Part shown: positions 1 to 9,156 of the stretch, one piece after another | Numbering within the stretch: the first letter of the stretch is position 1 | Layout of the letters: each line of letters opens with the position of its first letter | From: JAIOSM01 sp964593725 | Lineage (GTDB): Bacteria; Desulfobacterota; Desulfobacteria; Desulfobacterales; Desulfobacteraceae | DNA: 64,000 bases | NCBI GenBank assembly: GCA_964593725.1 | Contig: CAZQJS010000013.1 | Span: 1-64,000 of the forward strand | Direction of reading: 5' to 3' | Notes under the pieces: generated by a model | The model's database searches: none | What the model saw: only the letters and a program-made list of their open reading frames with translations | What the model was told of the DNA's origin: nothing | Translations under genes and position numbers: made by a program

Positions 1-174
1 AGAATTCCGGAATCAAATCCGATGTACTTTCCGATTTATGGTATTTGAAAGTTGGAAAATAATGGCTGAGATGATTAATGTACTTTCTGATTTTTTTGTA
101 AGCCCCAAACAGACCAGGACTTTTTTCAAGATTTAGCCTGATTGCCCAGACACAGCATTGCCTGAATATTTTAA

Positions 175-288
175 AAAGGAATAAGAGAGGTCTGGATATA
201 CTTTTTCCGTTTAGGTTTTTAAATTTAGAAAATTTAAAAAGATGCACTCCAAAAGCATATCCAGACCTCTCTTTACCCAATTATTCCT
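175..288. repeat. Palindromic repeat, copy A
   Basis: The arms GAGAGGTCTGGATAT (185-199) and ATATCCAGACCTCTC (257-271) are perfect reverse complements. The outer bases, AAAGGAATAAG on the left and an ATTATTCCT-like run on the right, extend the symmetry. A related copy lies in the opposite orientation at 1936-2041. The two share the blocks CTTTTTCCGTTTAGGTTT and TGGAGTGCAT, while the central loop differs in length and sequence. The right edge of this copy touches the predicted end of the IS701-type element. It looks like a REP- or MITE-like palindrome, and I do not recognise the family. Confidence 0.75.
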
Positions 289-1820
289 ACAACGTTATTT
301 AACAAATATCCATAGCCATCATGATTTTTCGTTTTCGATGTGATAGATAGGATTTGTGATTCCTGTTTTGTATCCATACTACTCTATTAATCAAGGTTTC
401 CAAATTATTTTCCCGTACTGGTAAAAGAGCTTGAAACAGAACCCTAAGCAGAGACAGCGTAATAGATGGAGCTTTTTTTTCCCAACTTGATTTTCAGGTG
501 CCAGAGGAAAAAATGTCCAAGCATGCATGTGATAATATGGTGATGCCACCCTGGGAATTTTCTTACTTCATATTGATCCATGCCCAGTTCTGATTTTGTT
601 TCTTCAAAACACTGCTCGATTGCCCAACGCATCCCGCTTAGCCAAACAAATAATGATAAACGAGTGCTCTTAGGCGCATTGCTTATATAATAGCTGTATT
701 CAGGATTCTTTCCAATGCTTCTGCGTATGATCACCCACACTTCCTGCCGGGGAAGCCCTTTGAGGGAAAGTTTCACTCTTCGGAGGGTGAACTCATAAAC
801 AATAGGACCTTTTGTTCCCTCTGAGACTTCTCTCCGGTACCAGAAATAAGAATTTGTACTTTGAGCAAGTGCAGATAAAGATATGGGCTCTTTTTCAGTG
901 TCAACGAGAACATTTTTAATACGCTGCCCACCTCGATATTTATATTTTTTTTCCACAGTAGCCGGGGATTTAAGCCGGCACAATGTTTTGCCAGGGACTG
1001 ATACGAAATAAGTCTTACCAGCCAACTTATTTGCAGCCTCTATGAATTCAGGGCTGATACCGTATAGAGAACCACCCAAAATATATTTAAATGAAAGGAT
1101 ATCTTCATTCGCTATGTGATTTAACATCTCAGCTGCTAATTGTGGTTTTGTTTTAAATTCGATATCTTCAGACAGCTTGCATTTTTTTCTGCGTAGCTTA
1201 TACTCATCCCCGAACCATTTCTCCGGAATAAATAAGCGCTTGTCAACAAGTGAATACCCCGCGTCTGAGGCATATGCAGCAAATACTCCAACTTGGCAAT
1301 TTTCAACTTTACCAGGGTTTTCACAATATTGTTTTGCAACTCCAATGGATTCTTTTCCTTTTTTTGCAAAGCCTGATTCATCAAAGATTATGGCCCCATC
1401 AGAGTTATTAAGGTCAGATGCTACGAGACTACGATATTTAGTCAGTATTTTTTCATCATCCCATGGTGTATCACTGATAAATCGTTGCATTGCCCGTACG
1501 TTACCACCTTTAATATTCATCGCTATAGGCTCGATTGACTTTCTTTCAAGCTCGCTAAATTGCCCATTCATGTAATTTAAGAAATGCCCTCTTGACTCGC
1601 TTCTTTTGAAATATTCGTGAAACTGAGAATGAAAGCCGCTGAGTTCATTCTGAAAGTCTTCAATATCTTTGGTGTTAAGGTCGAATTGGGGAATTGAATA
1701 CAAATAGTCGTTTTGCCGGGTATTTGCTAACATCATCTGCCTCCTTTGAAGTTTTTCTTCAAATTATGACAGATATATTTATTAAATTCAACTTAGTTAT
1801 TAAGTAAGTAGCGTTATAGG
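286..1820 (-). mobile_element. IS701-family insertion sequence (decayed)
   Basis: The element contains one IS701-type DDE transposase on the minus strand. Candidate terminal inverted repeats are CCTACAACGTTATTTA at 286-301 and TAAGTAGCGTTATAGG at 1805-1820. Reversed, the second reads CCTATAACGCTACTTA, which matches the first at 13 of 16 positions. These ends give an element of about 1.5 kb, a normal IS701 size. The transposase stop falls inside the left repeat. I see no clear target-site duplication, so the exact ends are uncertain. The coding sequence has a frameshift, so the copy is probably inactive. Confidence 0.7.
299..1736 (-). pseudogene. IS701-family transposase, frameshifted
   Basis: The reading frame from 1736 encodes 430 residues and stops at 444. 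It has the family landmarks FDESGFAKKG (first catalytic Asp, D119), CQVGVFAAYAS, and a C-terminal EETKSELGMDQYEVR block that carries the catalytic Glu. After an A8 run (minus strand, complement of 473-480) the expected tail continues in another frame. That tail contains LLPVREN, VVWIQNRNHKSYLSHRKRK and a stop at 299-301. Dropping one A restores a single protein of about 478 residues. The site could be a mutation or a transcriptional-slippage site, as A-runs are used that way in some IS families. At the usual second catalytic Asp the sequence reads GGSLYG (residues 221-226), so that Asp appears to be Gly. Both features point to an inactive copy. The start ATG has an AAGGAGG ribosome-binding site. 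Confidence 0.8.
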
Positions 1821-1935
1821 GTTGTGTGAACGCAGAGTCGGCTGCCAAAATATGTGTCATATCTGGTACTTCAATTTAATAATGGCGAATCCTGTATATA
1901 TTTTGGGAATAATAAATAATGTTATATTGTCTTTT

Positions 1936-2041
1936 AAGGCATAAGATCGGGCAAAGTGAGGCCTGGATATGTTTTTGGAGTGCATTTGATTCAAGTGAAA
2001 CCTAAACGGAAAAAGTATATCCAGGCCTTACTTATTCCTTT
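1936..2041. repeat. Palindromic repeat, copy B (inverted relative to copy A)
   Basis: The arms are AAGTGAGGCCTGGATAT (1954-1970) and ATATCCAGGCCTTACTT (2017-2033), with one mismatch. The inner blocks TGGAGTGCAT and AAACCTAAACGGAAAAAG are the reverse complement of copy A. In copy A the arm pair reads GGTCTGG/CCAGACC; here it reads GGCCTGG/CCAGGCC, a compensatory change that keeps the pairing. The outer end CTTATTCCTTT mirrors the AAAGGAATAAG outer end of copy A. Confidence 0.75.
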
Positions 2042-2094
2042 GTTAATCTTAAAAATAATTTTTCACCGGGAATTGCTTTAAATTTGAATTTCCC

Positions 2095-2123
2095 TTGACA
2101 ATGAACACATCTTTGACTATAGC
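2095..2123 (+). promoter_or_regulatory. Sigma70-type promoter
   Basis: TTGACA at 2095-2100 and TATAGC at 2118-2123 are separated by 17 bases. They lie about 100 bases upstream of the gene at 2222. Confidence 0.6.
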
Positions 2124-2221
2124 TGAAAGTGAGAAATTTTCATTGCTTGTATGTGCGTGTAATAGTACTTGTAGCTCATAGGTTTATCCATTCAGACAAC
2201 AACTGATATCTGGAGGCTGGC

Positions 2222-2803
2222 ATGGCGGAATTCACACCTTACACAAAAGGGATTACTCTCAATGGTAAGACCATACATTCAATAACTTCCACTGACATGT
2301 TAAAGGATAAAGCATTTAAATGCCTTGCAACAGTGGGACTTGACAATTATATCCCGGATGACAGGCACTGGTACTCCCTGACAAAATTCCTGAAAGCCTT
2401 TAAGATGATGGCAGATGAAATCAATCCCCATGCTTTATTTATGGTTGGACAAAGGATATTAGGTACTGCAGTACTGCCACCAATGAAGAACATTGAAGAG
2501 GCACTTGGTCTGCTTGATATTACTTACCATATGAATCACAAAGACCCGGATGGCAGAGTAATGTTTGACCCTGAGAAAAAGATAATGCTTGACGGAATCG
2601 GTCACTATAAAGCTATAAAGGTAAAGGGGAAAAAAGAGATCCGAATGATAGTAGATGTCCCATATCCCTGCCGGTTTGACAGAGGGCTGATTAATACATT
2701 TGCCAGGAGGTATAACAAAACTGCATACATCAGGGAAGACCTGGATGCTCCGTGCAGGTCAAAAGGTGCTGACTCCTGCACCTATATTATTACATGGAAA
2801 TAA
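2222..2803 (+). CDS. V4R-like small-molecule-binding domain protein (tentative)
   Basis: This 193-residue soluble protein has no signal peptide or membrane segment. GGAGG sits just upstream of the ATG. The C-terminal half has an aromatic core, with YPCRFDRG followed by CRSKGADSCTYIITW. Paired cysteines in a C-x-x-G-x-x-x-C setting before a terminal W resemble the end of the V4R (4-vinyl-reductase-like) sensor fold. That assignment rests on pattern alone and the family is uncertain. The gene stands alone, with its own promoter and the IS element upstream and a convergent protease gene downstream. A ligand- or redox-sensing role is an inference from the fold. Confidence 0.5.
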   Translation: MAEFTPYTKGITLNGKTIHSITSTDMLKDKAFKCLATVGLDNYIPDDRHWYSLTKFLKAFKMMADEINPHALFMVGQRILGTAVLPPMKNIEEALGLLDITYHMNHKDPDGRVMFDPEKKIMLDGIGHYKAIKVKGKKEIRMIVDVPYPCRFDRGLINTFARRYNKTAYIREDLDAPCRSKGADSCTYIITWK

Positions 2804-2865
2804 GTTTTAAATAAAATTCAGATAAATTAAAAGGGTAATCATTATATCGTGTCTGGCACAGCAAT

Positions 2866-4326
2866 TTACAGCAGACTTTCTTTTTTTACCTCTTTTAAAA
2901 TTTCATTTGCCTTTTTTATTTTTTCTTTGTCTTTAAGAGTTTTTAATGCCTTTTTCAAATGAACACGTGTATTTTTTCTGTTCTTAATTTCAAAATAATA
3001 ATATCCGAGATAATAGTGTTTAAGTCCGGGGTTGTTTCCTCTGCTGTATAGTTCTGCTAAATAATAATAGGTTTTTGGTACTGCTGTTCCGGGGTGGCAG
3101 ATGACTTTATTAAAGTTTTCCCTGGCAGCAGTTGAATTGTTCAGTCCGAGAAATGCCCGGCCCAGAGAATAATAGGCTGCTGTACCCAGCACAGGGCTGT
3201 TTTTTATACTGTTAAGTATATCAAGAGCTTTTCCGGGCTGATCATTATGGAGTAATATATTACTTATCTCAAGGAGTATCAGGGGATCAAATGGCTTTAC
3301 TGCCAGGGCTTTTTTTAAGTGGAAATAGGCTTTATCGGTTTTTAATTGTTTTATCAATGCAATGGCATAGCCATAATGATATGCTGCATTGTCAGGGTTT
3401 TTTCTGAGAAGTCTGGTAAATATTTTTGTTGCTTTAATACTGGTTTCAAACAGCCCTATTGCCCGGTATTTGATCATTTCAAAATTATAATCAGGGCTTT
3501 TTGGTATGGGTTTATCCGAATACCTGGCAAGCATTATCTCAAGAGAGGCAATCCTTTTCCTTGTCCCCGGGTGGGTTTTAAAATAGTCAGGTATATCATC
3601 AGTGCCATAGAAATCTGCTTTTCTTATTTTTTTCAGGCTTGTCAGAAGCCCTGTGGGAGAGAAGTCAGTTTTTAACAGGTAATCAAAGCCTTTCTGATCA
3701 GCTTCTGTCTCATGTTCCCTGGTATAAGACAGCATGGCGCTTTTCCCGGCTGCTGCAGAACCCATGGTAAGTGCCTTGCCAAGTTCCCCATCACCTTTAC
3801 TGCTGACCACGATACCGGCTATCATGCCGGCCAGGGTGGCAACGCTCACAATTTTACTTTTATCAATGAGCTGGGCAATGTGTCTGCAGGCTGAATGGGC
3901 AGTTTCATGGGCAATTATTCCTGCAAGTTCATCCACAGTATCAAGGGATGTAATAAGGCCTCTATGGATAAATATATTTGCACCGGGTATGGCAAAGGCA
4001 TTGAAACTATCGGCGTTAAGGACGTAAAACGAATATTTAAAAGTCTGGGGAGGAAGTATTGCAACAATTTTATTTCCCACACCTGTAACCATGTTTGATA
4101 TGATGGGATCCCGAATTATAAGGCCGCTGTCCTTCATGACCTTCATATATTTTTCTGCAAGTTCTCTCTCTTTACCAATGGTCAGTGCACTGGCAGAAAA
4201 AGGGCAGATATCACACAATAGAATAGTGCATAAAAGGCAGATTAAACAAGTAATGTTTTTTATTTTAGATCTTAAAATATTACCTTTCTCCTCTTTTGTA
4301 TGGTTCGCCGAGTTTTGCCGGAGCAT
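2866..4326 (-). CDS. M48-family metalloprotease with TPR repeats (BepA-like)
   Basis: This is a predicted periplasmic zinc metallopeptidase with a TPR tail, the architecture of BepA/YfgC, which helps outer-membrane protein quality control. An N-terminal hydrophobic stretch ending in SASA looks like a signal peptide. The zinc motif is HETAH within GIIAHETAHSACRH, and the third ligand region is EHETEADQKGFDYL. Tandem TPR-like helices fill residues from about 300 to the end. It is the last gene of the leftward ABC-transporter operon, and the ATG at 4326 lies inside the preceding gene, a 47-base overlap. An AGGAGAAAGG sequence at the end of that gene is better placed for a start at an ATT codon (4278-4276), right before the signal peptide. 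The true start is therefore unsettled. Confidence 0.85.
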   Translation of the reverse strand: MLRQNSANHTKEEKGNILRSKIKNITCLICLLCTILLCDICPFSASALTIGKERELAEKYMKVMKDSGLIIRDPIISNMVTGVGNKIVAILPPQTFKYSFYVLNADSFNAFAIPGANIFIHRGLITSLDTVDELAGIIAHETAHSACRHIAQLIDKSKIVSVATLAGMIAGIVVSSKGDGELGKALTMGSAAAGKSAMLSYTREHETEADQKGFDYLLKTDFSPTGLLTSLKKIRKADFYGTDDIPDYFKTHPGTRKRIASLEIMLARYSDKPIPKSPDYNFEMIKYRAIGLFETSIKATKIFTRLLRKNPDNAAYHYGYAIALIKQLKTDKAYFHLKKALAVKPFDPLILLEISNILLHNDQPGKALDILNSIKNSPVLGTAAYYSLGRAFLGLNNSTAARENFNKVICHPGTAVPKTYYYLAELYSRGNNPGLKHYYLGYYYFEIKNRKNTRVHLKKALKTLKDKEKIKKANEILKEVKKESLL

Positions 4327-5200
4327 TGAGTCTTCTTGGGTCTTTAAAACTGATTATTAAAAGCACAAGAAGCGTTGTTACATAGGGAAGCATTGCAAGG
4401 AAATTGGGTGATATACCAAGGGGCTGTAAAAGATACTGGAGTACAAATATACCTCCAAACAGAAAAGATGCAAAGATTGCCCGGCCCGGATTCCACAAGG
4501 CAAAAATTGTCAGGGCAATTGCTATCCAGCCTCTTCCGGCAGTCATGCCTTCTATCCATGATTTACTATAGGAAATTGAAAGATGGGCACCTGCCAGGGC
4601 TGAAAATCCACCCCCAATGAGTATACATATATATTTTATGCGAAAAACATTAACACCATGGGTCTCTGTGGCACCGGGGTTTTCTCCGGTGGAGCGGATT
4701 TTGATACCAAAACTTGTACGTTCCAGGAAGAACCAGGCAGCAAGAGCGAGGATAATGGCAAGAAAGAAAAACGGGCTTTGATTAAACAGGATCCTGCCTG
4801 CATAGGGGATATCCGATAAAAAGGGTATGGCAAGGGCATTCATTTTAATGGCAAGGGGTTTTCCAATGTATGGTTTGCCAAGCATACCTGAAAGCCCGAG
4901 ACCAAGCATGGTCAGGGCAAGGCCTGATACAACCTGGTTTGCCTGTAAAGTAACAGATGCAAAGGCATGCACAAGGGAGATAACCATGCCGGCTGCCATG
5001 GCTGCAGCAACTCCAAGCCATGGCTGACCCGTTAAAAAGGTAACAACAAAGGCAACAACAGCTCCCACGGACATGACTCCTTCAACGCCCAGGTTCAGAA
5101 TGCCGGAACGTTCACATACTATCTCTCCAACTGTTGCTAAAAGCAACGGAGTTCCGGCTGTCATGGTGCGCTGCAATACGGAGATGATTATATCTTCCAT
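4280..5200 (-). CDS. BMP-type ABC transporter permease (NupQ/YufQ-like)
   Basis: This 306-residue integral membrane protein belongs to the BPD_transp_2 permease family, with about eight to nine hydrophobic segments. The family feature GIKIRSTGENPGATETHGVNV is present as a cytoplasmic loop, followed by GGGFSALAGAHLS. It is the second permease of the nucleoside/purine-type importer encoded by the operon from 8980 to about 4280. It starts 12 bases after the first permease ends. The substrate is inferred from the family (purine nucleosides in BmpA/NupNOPQ relatives). Confidence 0.9.
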   Translation of the reverse strand: MEDIIISVLQRTMTAGTPLLLATVGEIVCERSGILNLGVEGVMSVGAVVAFVVTFLTGQPWLGVAAAMAAGMVISLVHAFASVTLQANQVVSGLALTMLGLGLSGMLGKPYIGKPLAIKMNALAIPFLSDIPYAGRILFNQSPFFFLAIILALAAWFFLERTSFGIKIRSTGENPGATETHGVNVFRIKYICILIGGGFSALAGAHLSISYSKSWIEGMTAGRGWIAIALTIFALWNPGRAIFASFLFGGIFVLQYLLQPLGISPNFLAMLPYVTTLLVLLIISFKDPRRLNAPAKLGEPYKRGER

Positions 5201-5212
5201 CCATTGAGTCCT

Positions 5213-6286
5213 TTAATTTTTTATAATTTGAAGTCTGTTGTTTAAAAAGAAATCCCCCATGATCATAAAAACAAGCAGTATGCCGTTCACTATCTGTACA
5301 GTTGCAGAAGGCAGGCCCAGGGATATCTGCACTGCATCACCTCCAACCAGAATACCTGCAAAGAAAAGGCCTGACACAATGGCATATAAAGGGTTTAGTT
5401 TTGCAAGCCATGCAACTATTATTGCCGTAAATCCATATCCGGACGATATTGATGCCGGATATCCGAGATAGTGATGGATACCTGCTATCTCGCCAACACC
5501 TGCAAGACCTGCCGCTCCTCCGCTTATCACCATGACAAGCACTGTTGTCTTAAAGAAATTTATGCCGGCATATTTTCCAGCATGGGGGTTTTCCCCCACT
5601 ACCCTGACTTCATAGCCAAACCTGGTTTTATATATAATTATCCAGAGGAGAAGTGCAAATAAGATTGTTATGATCAGTGTGGCATAGTGAATACGCGATC
5701 CTGGTATGACATTCAGAAGAGCCTGGGTAGGCAGATCATTGGTTCCGGGGAATCCAAATCTCTGACTTCCTTTCCATGGCCCTACAATCAGCAGGGTTAT
5801 GAATTCAGCACATATATAGTTTAACATTAATGTTGAAATAACCTCATTTATTGAGTATCTGATCTTTAATACCGCAGGTATGATGCCGCATATACTGCCT
5901 CCTGTAAAACCTGCAAAAAACATTAATGGTATCATGATAAACCCGGGTAAAAAATCTCCAAAGGCAAGGGCAGTCCATGTGCCAAACAAAGCTCCCATTA
6001 AAAGCTGGCCTTCTGCTCCTATATTCCAGAACTTTGCCCTGAAGGCAAAGGTAAGTCCGGTTCCTATGAGGATTAACGGGATGGCCTTTGTTATAGTCTC
6101 TTTGAGGCCGTACAGTGTTCCAAATGAATCAGTAAATATTGCTGAAACAGCATAAAAGGGATTTATTTTACAGGATAAAAACAGGATTCCAATGGCCACA
6201 AGCCCTGCTGCCAGAGAAAATATATTGGTCATAAAGGAGCGTGTTTTAGTTACTACACCTCTGTCACTAATTTTTATTTTATACAT
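5213..6286 (-). CDS. BMP-type ABC transporter permease (NupP/YufP-like)
   Basis: This 357-residue multi-pass membrane protein is the longer of the two paralogous permeases typical of BMP-family importers. It has the VRVVGENPHAGKYAGIN loop that contacts the ATPase and the GGAAGLAGVGE segment. Its ATG overlaps the last codons of the ATPase gene (GAATATGTATAA), so translation is probably coupled. The N-terminal 18 residues are charged and precede the first membrane helix. Confidence 0.9.
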   Translation of the reverse strand: MYKIKISDRGVVTKTRSFMTNIFSLAAGLVAIGILFLSCKINPFYAVSAIFTDSFGTLYGLKETITKAIPLILIGTGLTFAFRAKFWNIGAEGQLLMGALFGTWTALAFGDFLPGFIMIPLMFFAGFTGGSICGIIPAVLKIRYSINEVISTLMLNYICAEFITLLIVGPWKGSQRFGFPGTNDLPTQALLNVIPGSRIHYATLIITILFALLLWIIIYKTRFGYEVRVVGENPHAGKYAGINFFKTTVLVMVISGGAAGLAGVGEIAGIHHYLGYPASISSGYGFTAIIVAWLAKLNPLYAIVSGLFFAGILVGGDAVQISLGLPSATVQIVNGILLVFMIMGDFFLNNRLQIIKN

Positions 6287-7796
6287 ATTCCAGGGATCCT
6301 GCCATTAAAAGTCCGATATCAGAAAGGCGCCTGTCATCGGCATCAAGGATTGCCGTGAACCTGCCCTCAAAAATAACGGCTATTTTATCACACAATTCAA
6401 AGATTTCATCCAGATCTTCTGAAAAGAGAAGAACAGCACTGCCAAGTTTCCTTCTTGTAAGAAGAAGTTCCCTTAAATATTGTGTTGCCCCGACATCAAG
6501 ACCATAGGTAGGGTGGGAAGCAACCAGAAGAGACGGCTCCTGGCTTATCTCCCGTCCCAGAATCAGTTTTTGTATATTCCCGCCTGAGAGGTTTCTGATT
6601 TCAGTATTAATGGACGGGGCAGAAACATTAAATTTATTTATTAATTGTTCTGTGTGCATTTTAATTTTATCATACTGCAGTAATGAATTTCTGGAATATT
6701 TATCCAGGTGGTGCTGTTTTAATATGGCATTGTCATAAAGAAATAATCCCGGAGCAATACCGAATTTGATTCTCTCCTCTGGAACATGGGAAACACCGCT
6801 GTCAAAGATTTTTCTGGGCGAAATATTTGTAATATCTTTACCTTTAATGGTCACCCTGCCGGAAATTATCTTTCTGATCCCGGTAATGGCTTCTGCAAGT
6901 TCTCGCTGGCCGTTCCCTGCAACACCTGCAATGCCCAGGATTTCATTCCCATGGATTTTAAATGAGATATCCTTTAATGCAGGTATTCCTTTATCATCAA
7001 CAACATTAATGGCCTCAACACTTAAAATAGTTCTGCCTTTTTTGATTTTTTCCCTTTTGATATTGAAAATAACTTCTTTACCAATCATCATTCGGGCAAG
7101 TTTTTTTTTGTCTGTTTTTTTTATATCACTGTTTCCAATAAGTTCACCCCTGCGCATCACAAGGACTCTGTCACAAAGCTCCATTATTTCATTTAATTTG
7201 TGGGATATGAATATTATCATATGCCCGCGGTTTTTCATGTCATTGAGTATGGCAAACAGCTCCTCTGTTTCTCCCGGGGTAAGAACCGATGTCGGTTCAT
7301 CCAGAATAAGAAGATCAGCTCCGTTCATAAGGGCTTTAATAATCTCAATTCTCTGCTGTTCTCCGGCTGAAAGCTGCCAGACTTTTTTTGACAGGTTAAT
7401 GGAAAAATCAAACTTTTTGGAAAAATCAATCACTTTTTCTTTAATTTTAAGTTTTGGGAAAAAAAAAGGTGTATCTTTATAGGCAAGGGCAATATTTTCC
7501 AGTACAGAATGATTCTGGATCAGCATGAAGTGTTGATGAACCATGCCGATCCCATGTTCTATGGATGCAAGGGGGGAGTCTATCTTTATTTTGGTGCCGT
7601 TTATTCTTATTTCTCCTGAGTCAGGCTGGTAAAGGCCGTACAGGATATTCATAAGAGTTGTTTTACCGGCACCGTTTTCACCTAGAAGTCCGACAATCTC
7701 TCCGGAGCTGATCTCCATACTCAGATTCTTATTAGCAAAAATATCCTTGAATGATTTGGAAATATTTATCATTTCAAGGTTTTTAATTTTTCCCAT
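6279..7796 (-). CDS. BMP-type ABC transporter ATP-binding protein (NupO/YufO-like)
   Basis: This 505-residue protein has two ABC ATPase domains in tandem, as usual for nucleoside and sugar importers. Domain 1 has Walker A GENGAGKTT, signature LSAGEQQR and Walker B LLILDEPTSVLTP. Domain 2 has a degenerate Walker A (GIAGVAGNGQRE), signature LSGGNIQK and a Walker B replaced by LLVASHPTYGLD. This asymmetry is normal in the family and implies one fully competent ATP site. The gene lies between the binding protein and the permeases, overlapping the next gene by 8 bases. Confidence 0.92.
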   Translation of the reverse strand: MGKIKNLEMINISKSFKDIFANKNLSMEISSGEIVGLLGENGAGKTTLMNILYGLYQPDSGEIRINGTKIKIDSPLASIEHGIGMVHQHFMLIQNHSVLENIALAYKDTPFFFPKLKIKEKVIDFSKKFDFSINLSKKVWQLSAGEQQRIEIIKALMNGADLLILDEPTSVLTPGETEELFAILNDMKNRGHMIIFISHKLNEIMELCDRVLVMRRGELIGNSDIKKTDKKKLARMMIGKEVIFNIKREKIKKGRTILSVEAINVVDDKGIPALKDISFKIHGNEILGIAGVAGNGQRELAEAITGIRKIISGRVTIKGKDITNISPRKIFDSGVSHVPEERIKFGIAPGLFLYDNAILKQHHLDKYSRNSLLQYDKIKMHTEQLINKFNVSAPSINTEIRNLSGGNIQKLILGREISQEPSLLVASHPTYGLDVGATQYLRELLLTRRKLGSAVLLFSEDLDEIFELCDKIAVIFEGRFTAILDADDRRLSDIGLLMAGSLEYV

Positions 7797-7825
7797 GTGG
7801 ATCCTGATTGTTTTTACAGCAAATA

Positions 7826-8980
7826 CTATTTTGGAATGGTACCTTCCACATTGTCAACATAGTAATTGATTGATAAAAGTTCCCCCTTAGTGGCCCTGGT
7901 GCCTTTTTTAATTCTCAGTTTGCCTTGATTGTCTGTTATCGGGCCTTCATAGGGATCAAAGACATCAACTCCCTGCTGCATCTGGGCATATCTTTTAACA
8001 ACAAGGTCATAGGCTGAAATTTTTCCAAAATCGTCTGTGTCAACTATAATTTTTTTTAAGGCCCCGACAAATTTTGAGTTTATGATCTCCTTTGGAGTTC
8101 CTCCCAGCATGGCAGCTTTTTCTTTTGCAAGCCACCATATGTCTTTATTATTCCATGTGCCCTGTTTTATACTTTTAAGGATTTTAACATACATTCCGCC
8201 CCAGTCCATGAGCTGACCAGATACAACCGAATCAACTCCATAGGGCTGCATGGGGCTGTAGTGGCTGAAAGTATAAATCTGTTTGCCCATTTCAGAGTGT
8301 TCCTGGCCAACTTCAATAACAGCAGGTGTGTCCTCTGTGAATGCAAGGGCATCACAGCCTTCTGCAATGAGTGCCTGGGCAGCTTCCTTTGCCTTATCCG
8401 GGCCATACCATGCATATGTCCATCTTACGTGAACCTTTGCTTTTGGGTTTACAGCCTTTAATCCAAGGGCATAGGCATTGATGTGGCGAATGAGCTCCGG
8501 GATGGGGAATGCAGCTACATAGCCGATTTTATTGGTTTTTGTAAGCACTCCTGCCATAATACCGTTTAGATAATACATCTGGTAGAGATCGCCAAAATAG
8601 GTTCCCACATTACTGGATCGTTTAAAACCGGAGCAGTGCATGAAAATTTTATCAGGGTATTTGGCGCCTGCTGCAATGGTGTCGTTCATGTATCCAAAGC
8701 TTGTTGTAAATACAACATCACATTTCTGCTGCTGTATGAGTCTGTCAATGATTCTTGCGCTGTCGGCCTCTGAAACCGATTCCACAATAACAGTCCTGAG
8801 CCACGGAAGTTTTTTTTCAGCAAATTTTCTTCCCTGGTCATGGGCATGGGACCATCCGTAATCACCCACTGGCCCGACATAAATAAAGCCTGCCTTTAAA
8901 GTGTTGTCACCTGCAATACCATTGCCGGTAATAAATAAAAATAAGAAAAACACAAGGGCATATTGTTTAAGATAGTTCAT
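7826..8980 (-). CDS. BMP-family ABC transporter substrate-binding protein
   Basis: This periplasmic binding protein is related to BmpA/PnrA/NupN and is predicted to capture nucleosides or related purines for the downstream importer. I start it at the ATG at 8980 because GGAGGAATAAAT lies just upstream and the protein then begins with a signal peptide (KQYALVFFLFLFITGNGIAG). A longer frame adds 14 residues with no support. Typical family segments are FIYVGPVGDYGWSHAHDQGR and CDVVFTTSFGYMND. No lipobox cysteine follows the hydrophobic core, so it is probably soluble. It is the first gene of a five-gene leftward operon. Confidence 0.92.
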   Translation of the reverse strand: MNYLKQYALVFFLFLFITGNGIAGDNTLKAGFIYVGPVGDYGWSHAHDQGRKFAEKKLPWLRTVIVESVSEADSARIIDRLIQQQKCDVVFTTSFGYMNDTIAAGAKYPDKIFMHCSGFKRSSNVGTYFGDLYQMYYLNGIMAGVLTKTNKIGYVAAFPIPELIRHINAYALGLKAVNPKAKVHVRWTYAWYGPDKAKEAAQALIAEGCDALAFTEDTPAVIEVGQEHSEMGKQIYTFSHYSPMQPYGVDSVVSGQLMDWGGMYVKILKSIKQGTWNNKDIWWLAKEKAAMLGGTPKEIINSKFVGALKKIIVDTDDFGKISAYDLVVKRYAQMQQGVDVFDPYEGPITDNQGKLRIKKGTRATKGELLSINYYVDNVEGTIPK

Positions 8981-9030
8981 ATTTATTCCTCCGATAATTA
9001 TAATTGCTGTTGCATATATCAAAAATCAAT

Positions 9031-9059
9031 ATAATACGGAGTTCTATTTCCATAGTCAA
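9031..9059 (-). promoter_or_regulatory. Promoter of the BMP transporter operon
   Basis: On the minus strand TTGACT (9059-9054) and TATTAT (9036-9031) are separated by 17 bases, about 50 bases upstream of the binding-protein start. Confidence 0.6.
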
Positions 9060-9156
9060 TATTATTGCAAGTATTAAATAAATTTTATCGACACAGCTTA
9101 ATATTTGTGATTAAATATAAGCTTTGTAATTTTAAAGCAACCAGGAGCAGTAACAG

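Larger units (their letters stand above)
1737..2221. other. Intergenic region between the IS transposase and the 2222 gene
   Basis: This 485-base gap holds the right end of the IS element (to about 1820), roughly 115 AT-rich bases with no recognised feature, palindromic repeat copy B (1936-2041) and a promoter at 2095-2123. I see no gene in it. Confidence 0.7.

Noticed and set aside
22..93. Direct repeat ATGTACTTTCCGATTT (22-37) and ATGTACTTTCTGATTT (78-93).
   Set aside because: Two short imperfect copies next to the window edge with no link to a gene or to the IS ends; too little to call a feature.
175..2041. The outer palindromic repeats as the true ends of the IS701 element.
   Set aside because: Better terminal inverted repeats lie inside (286-301 and 1805-1820) and give a normal IS701 length, and the right palindrome is about 115 bases outside the element.
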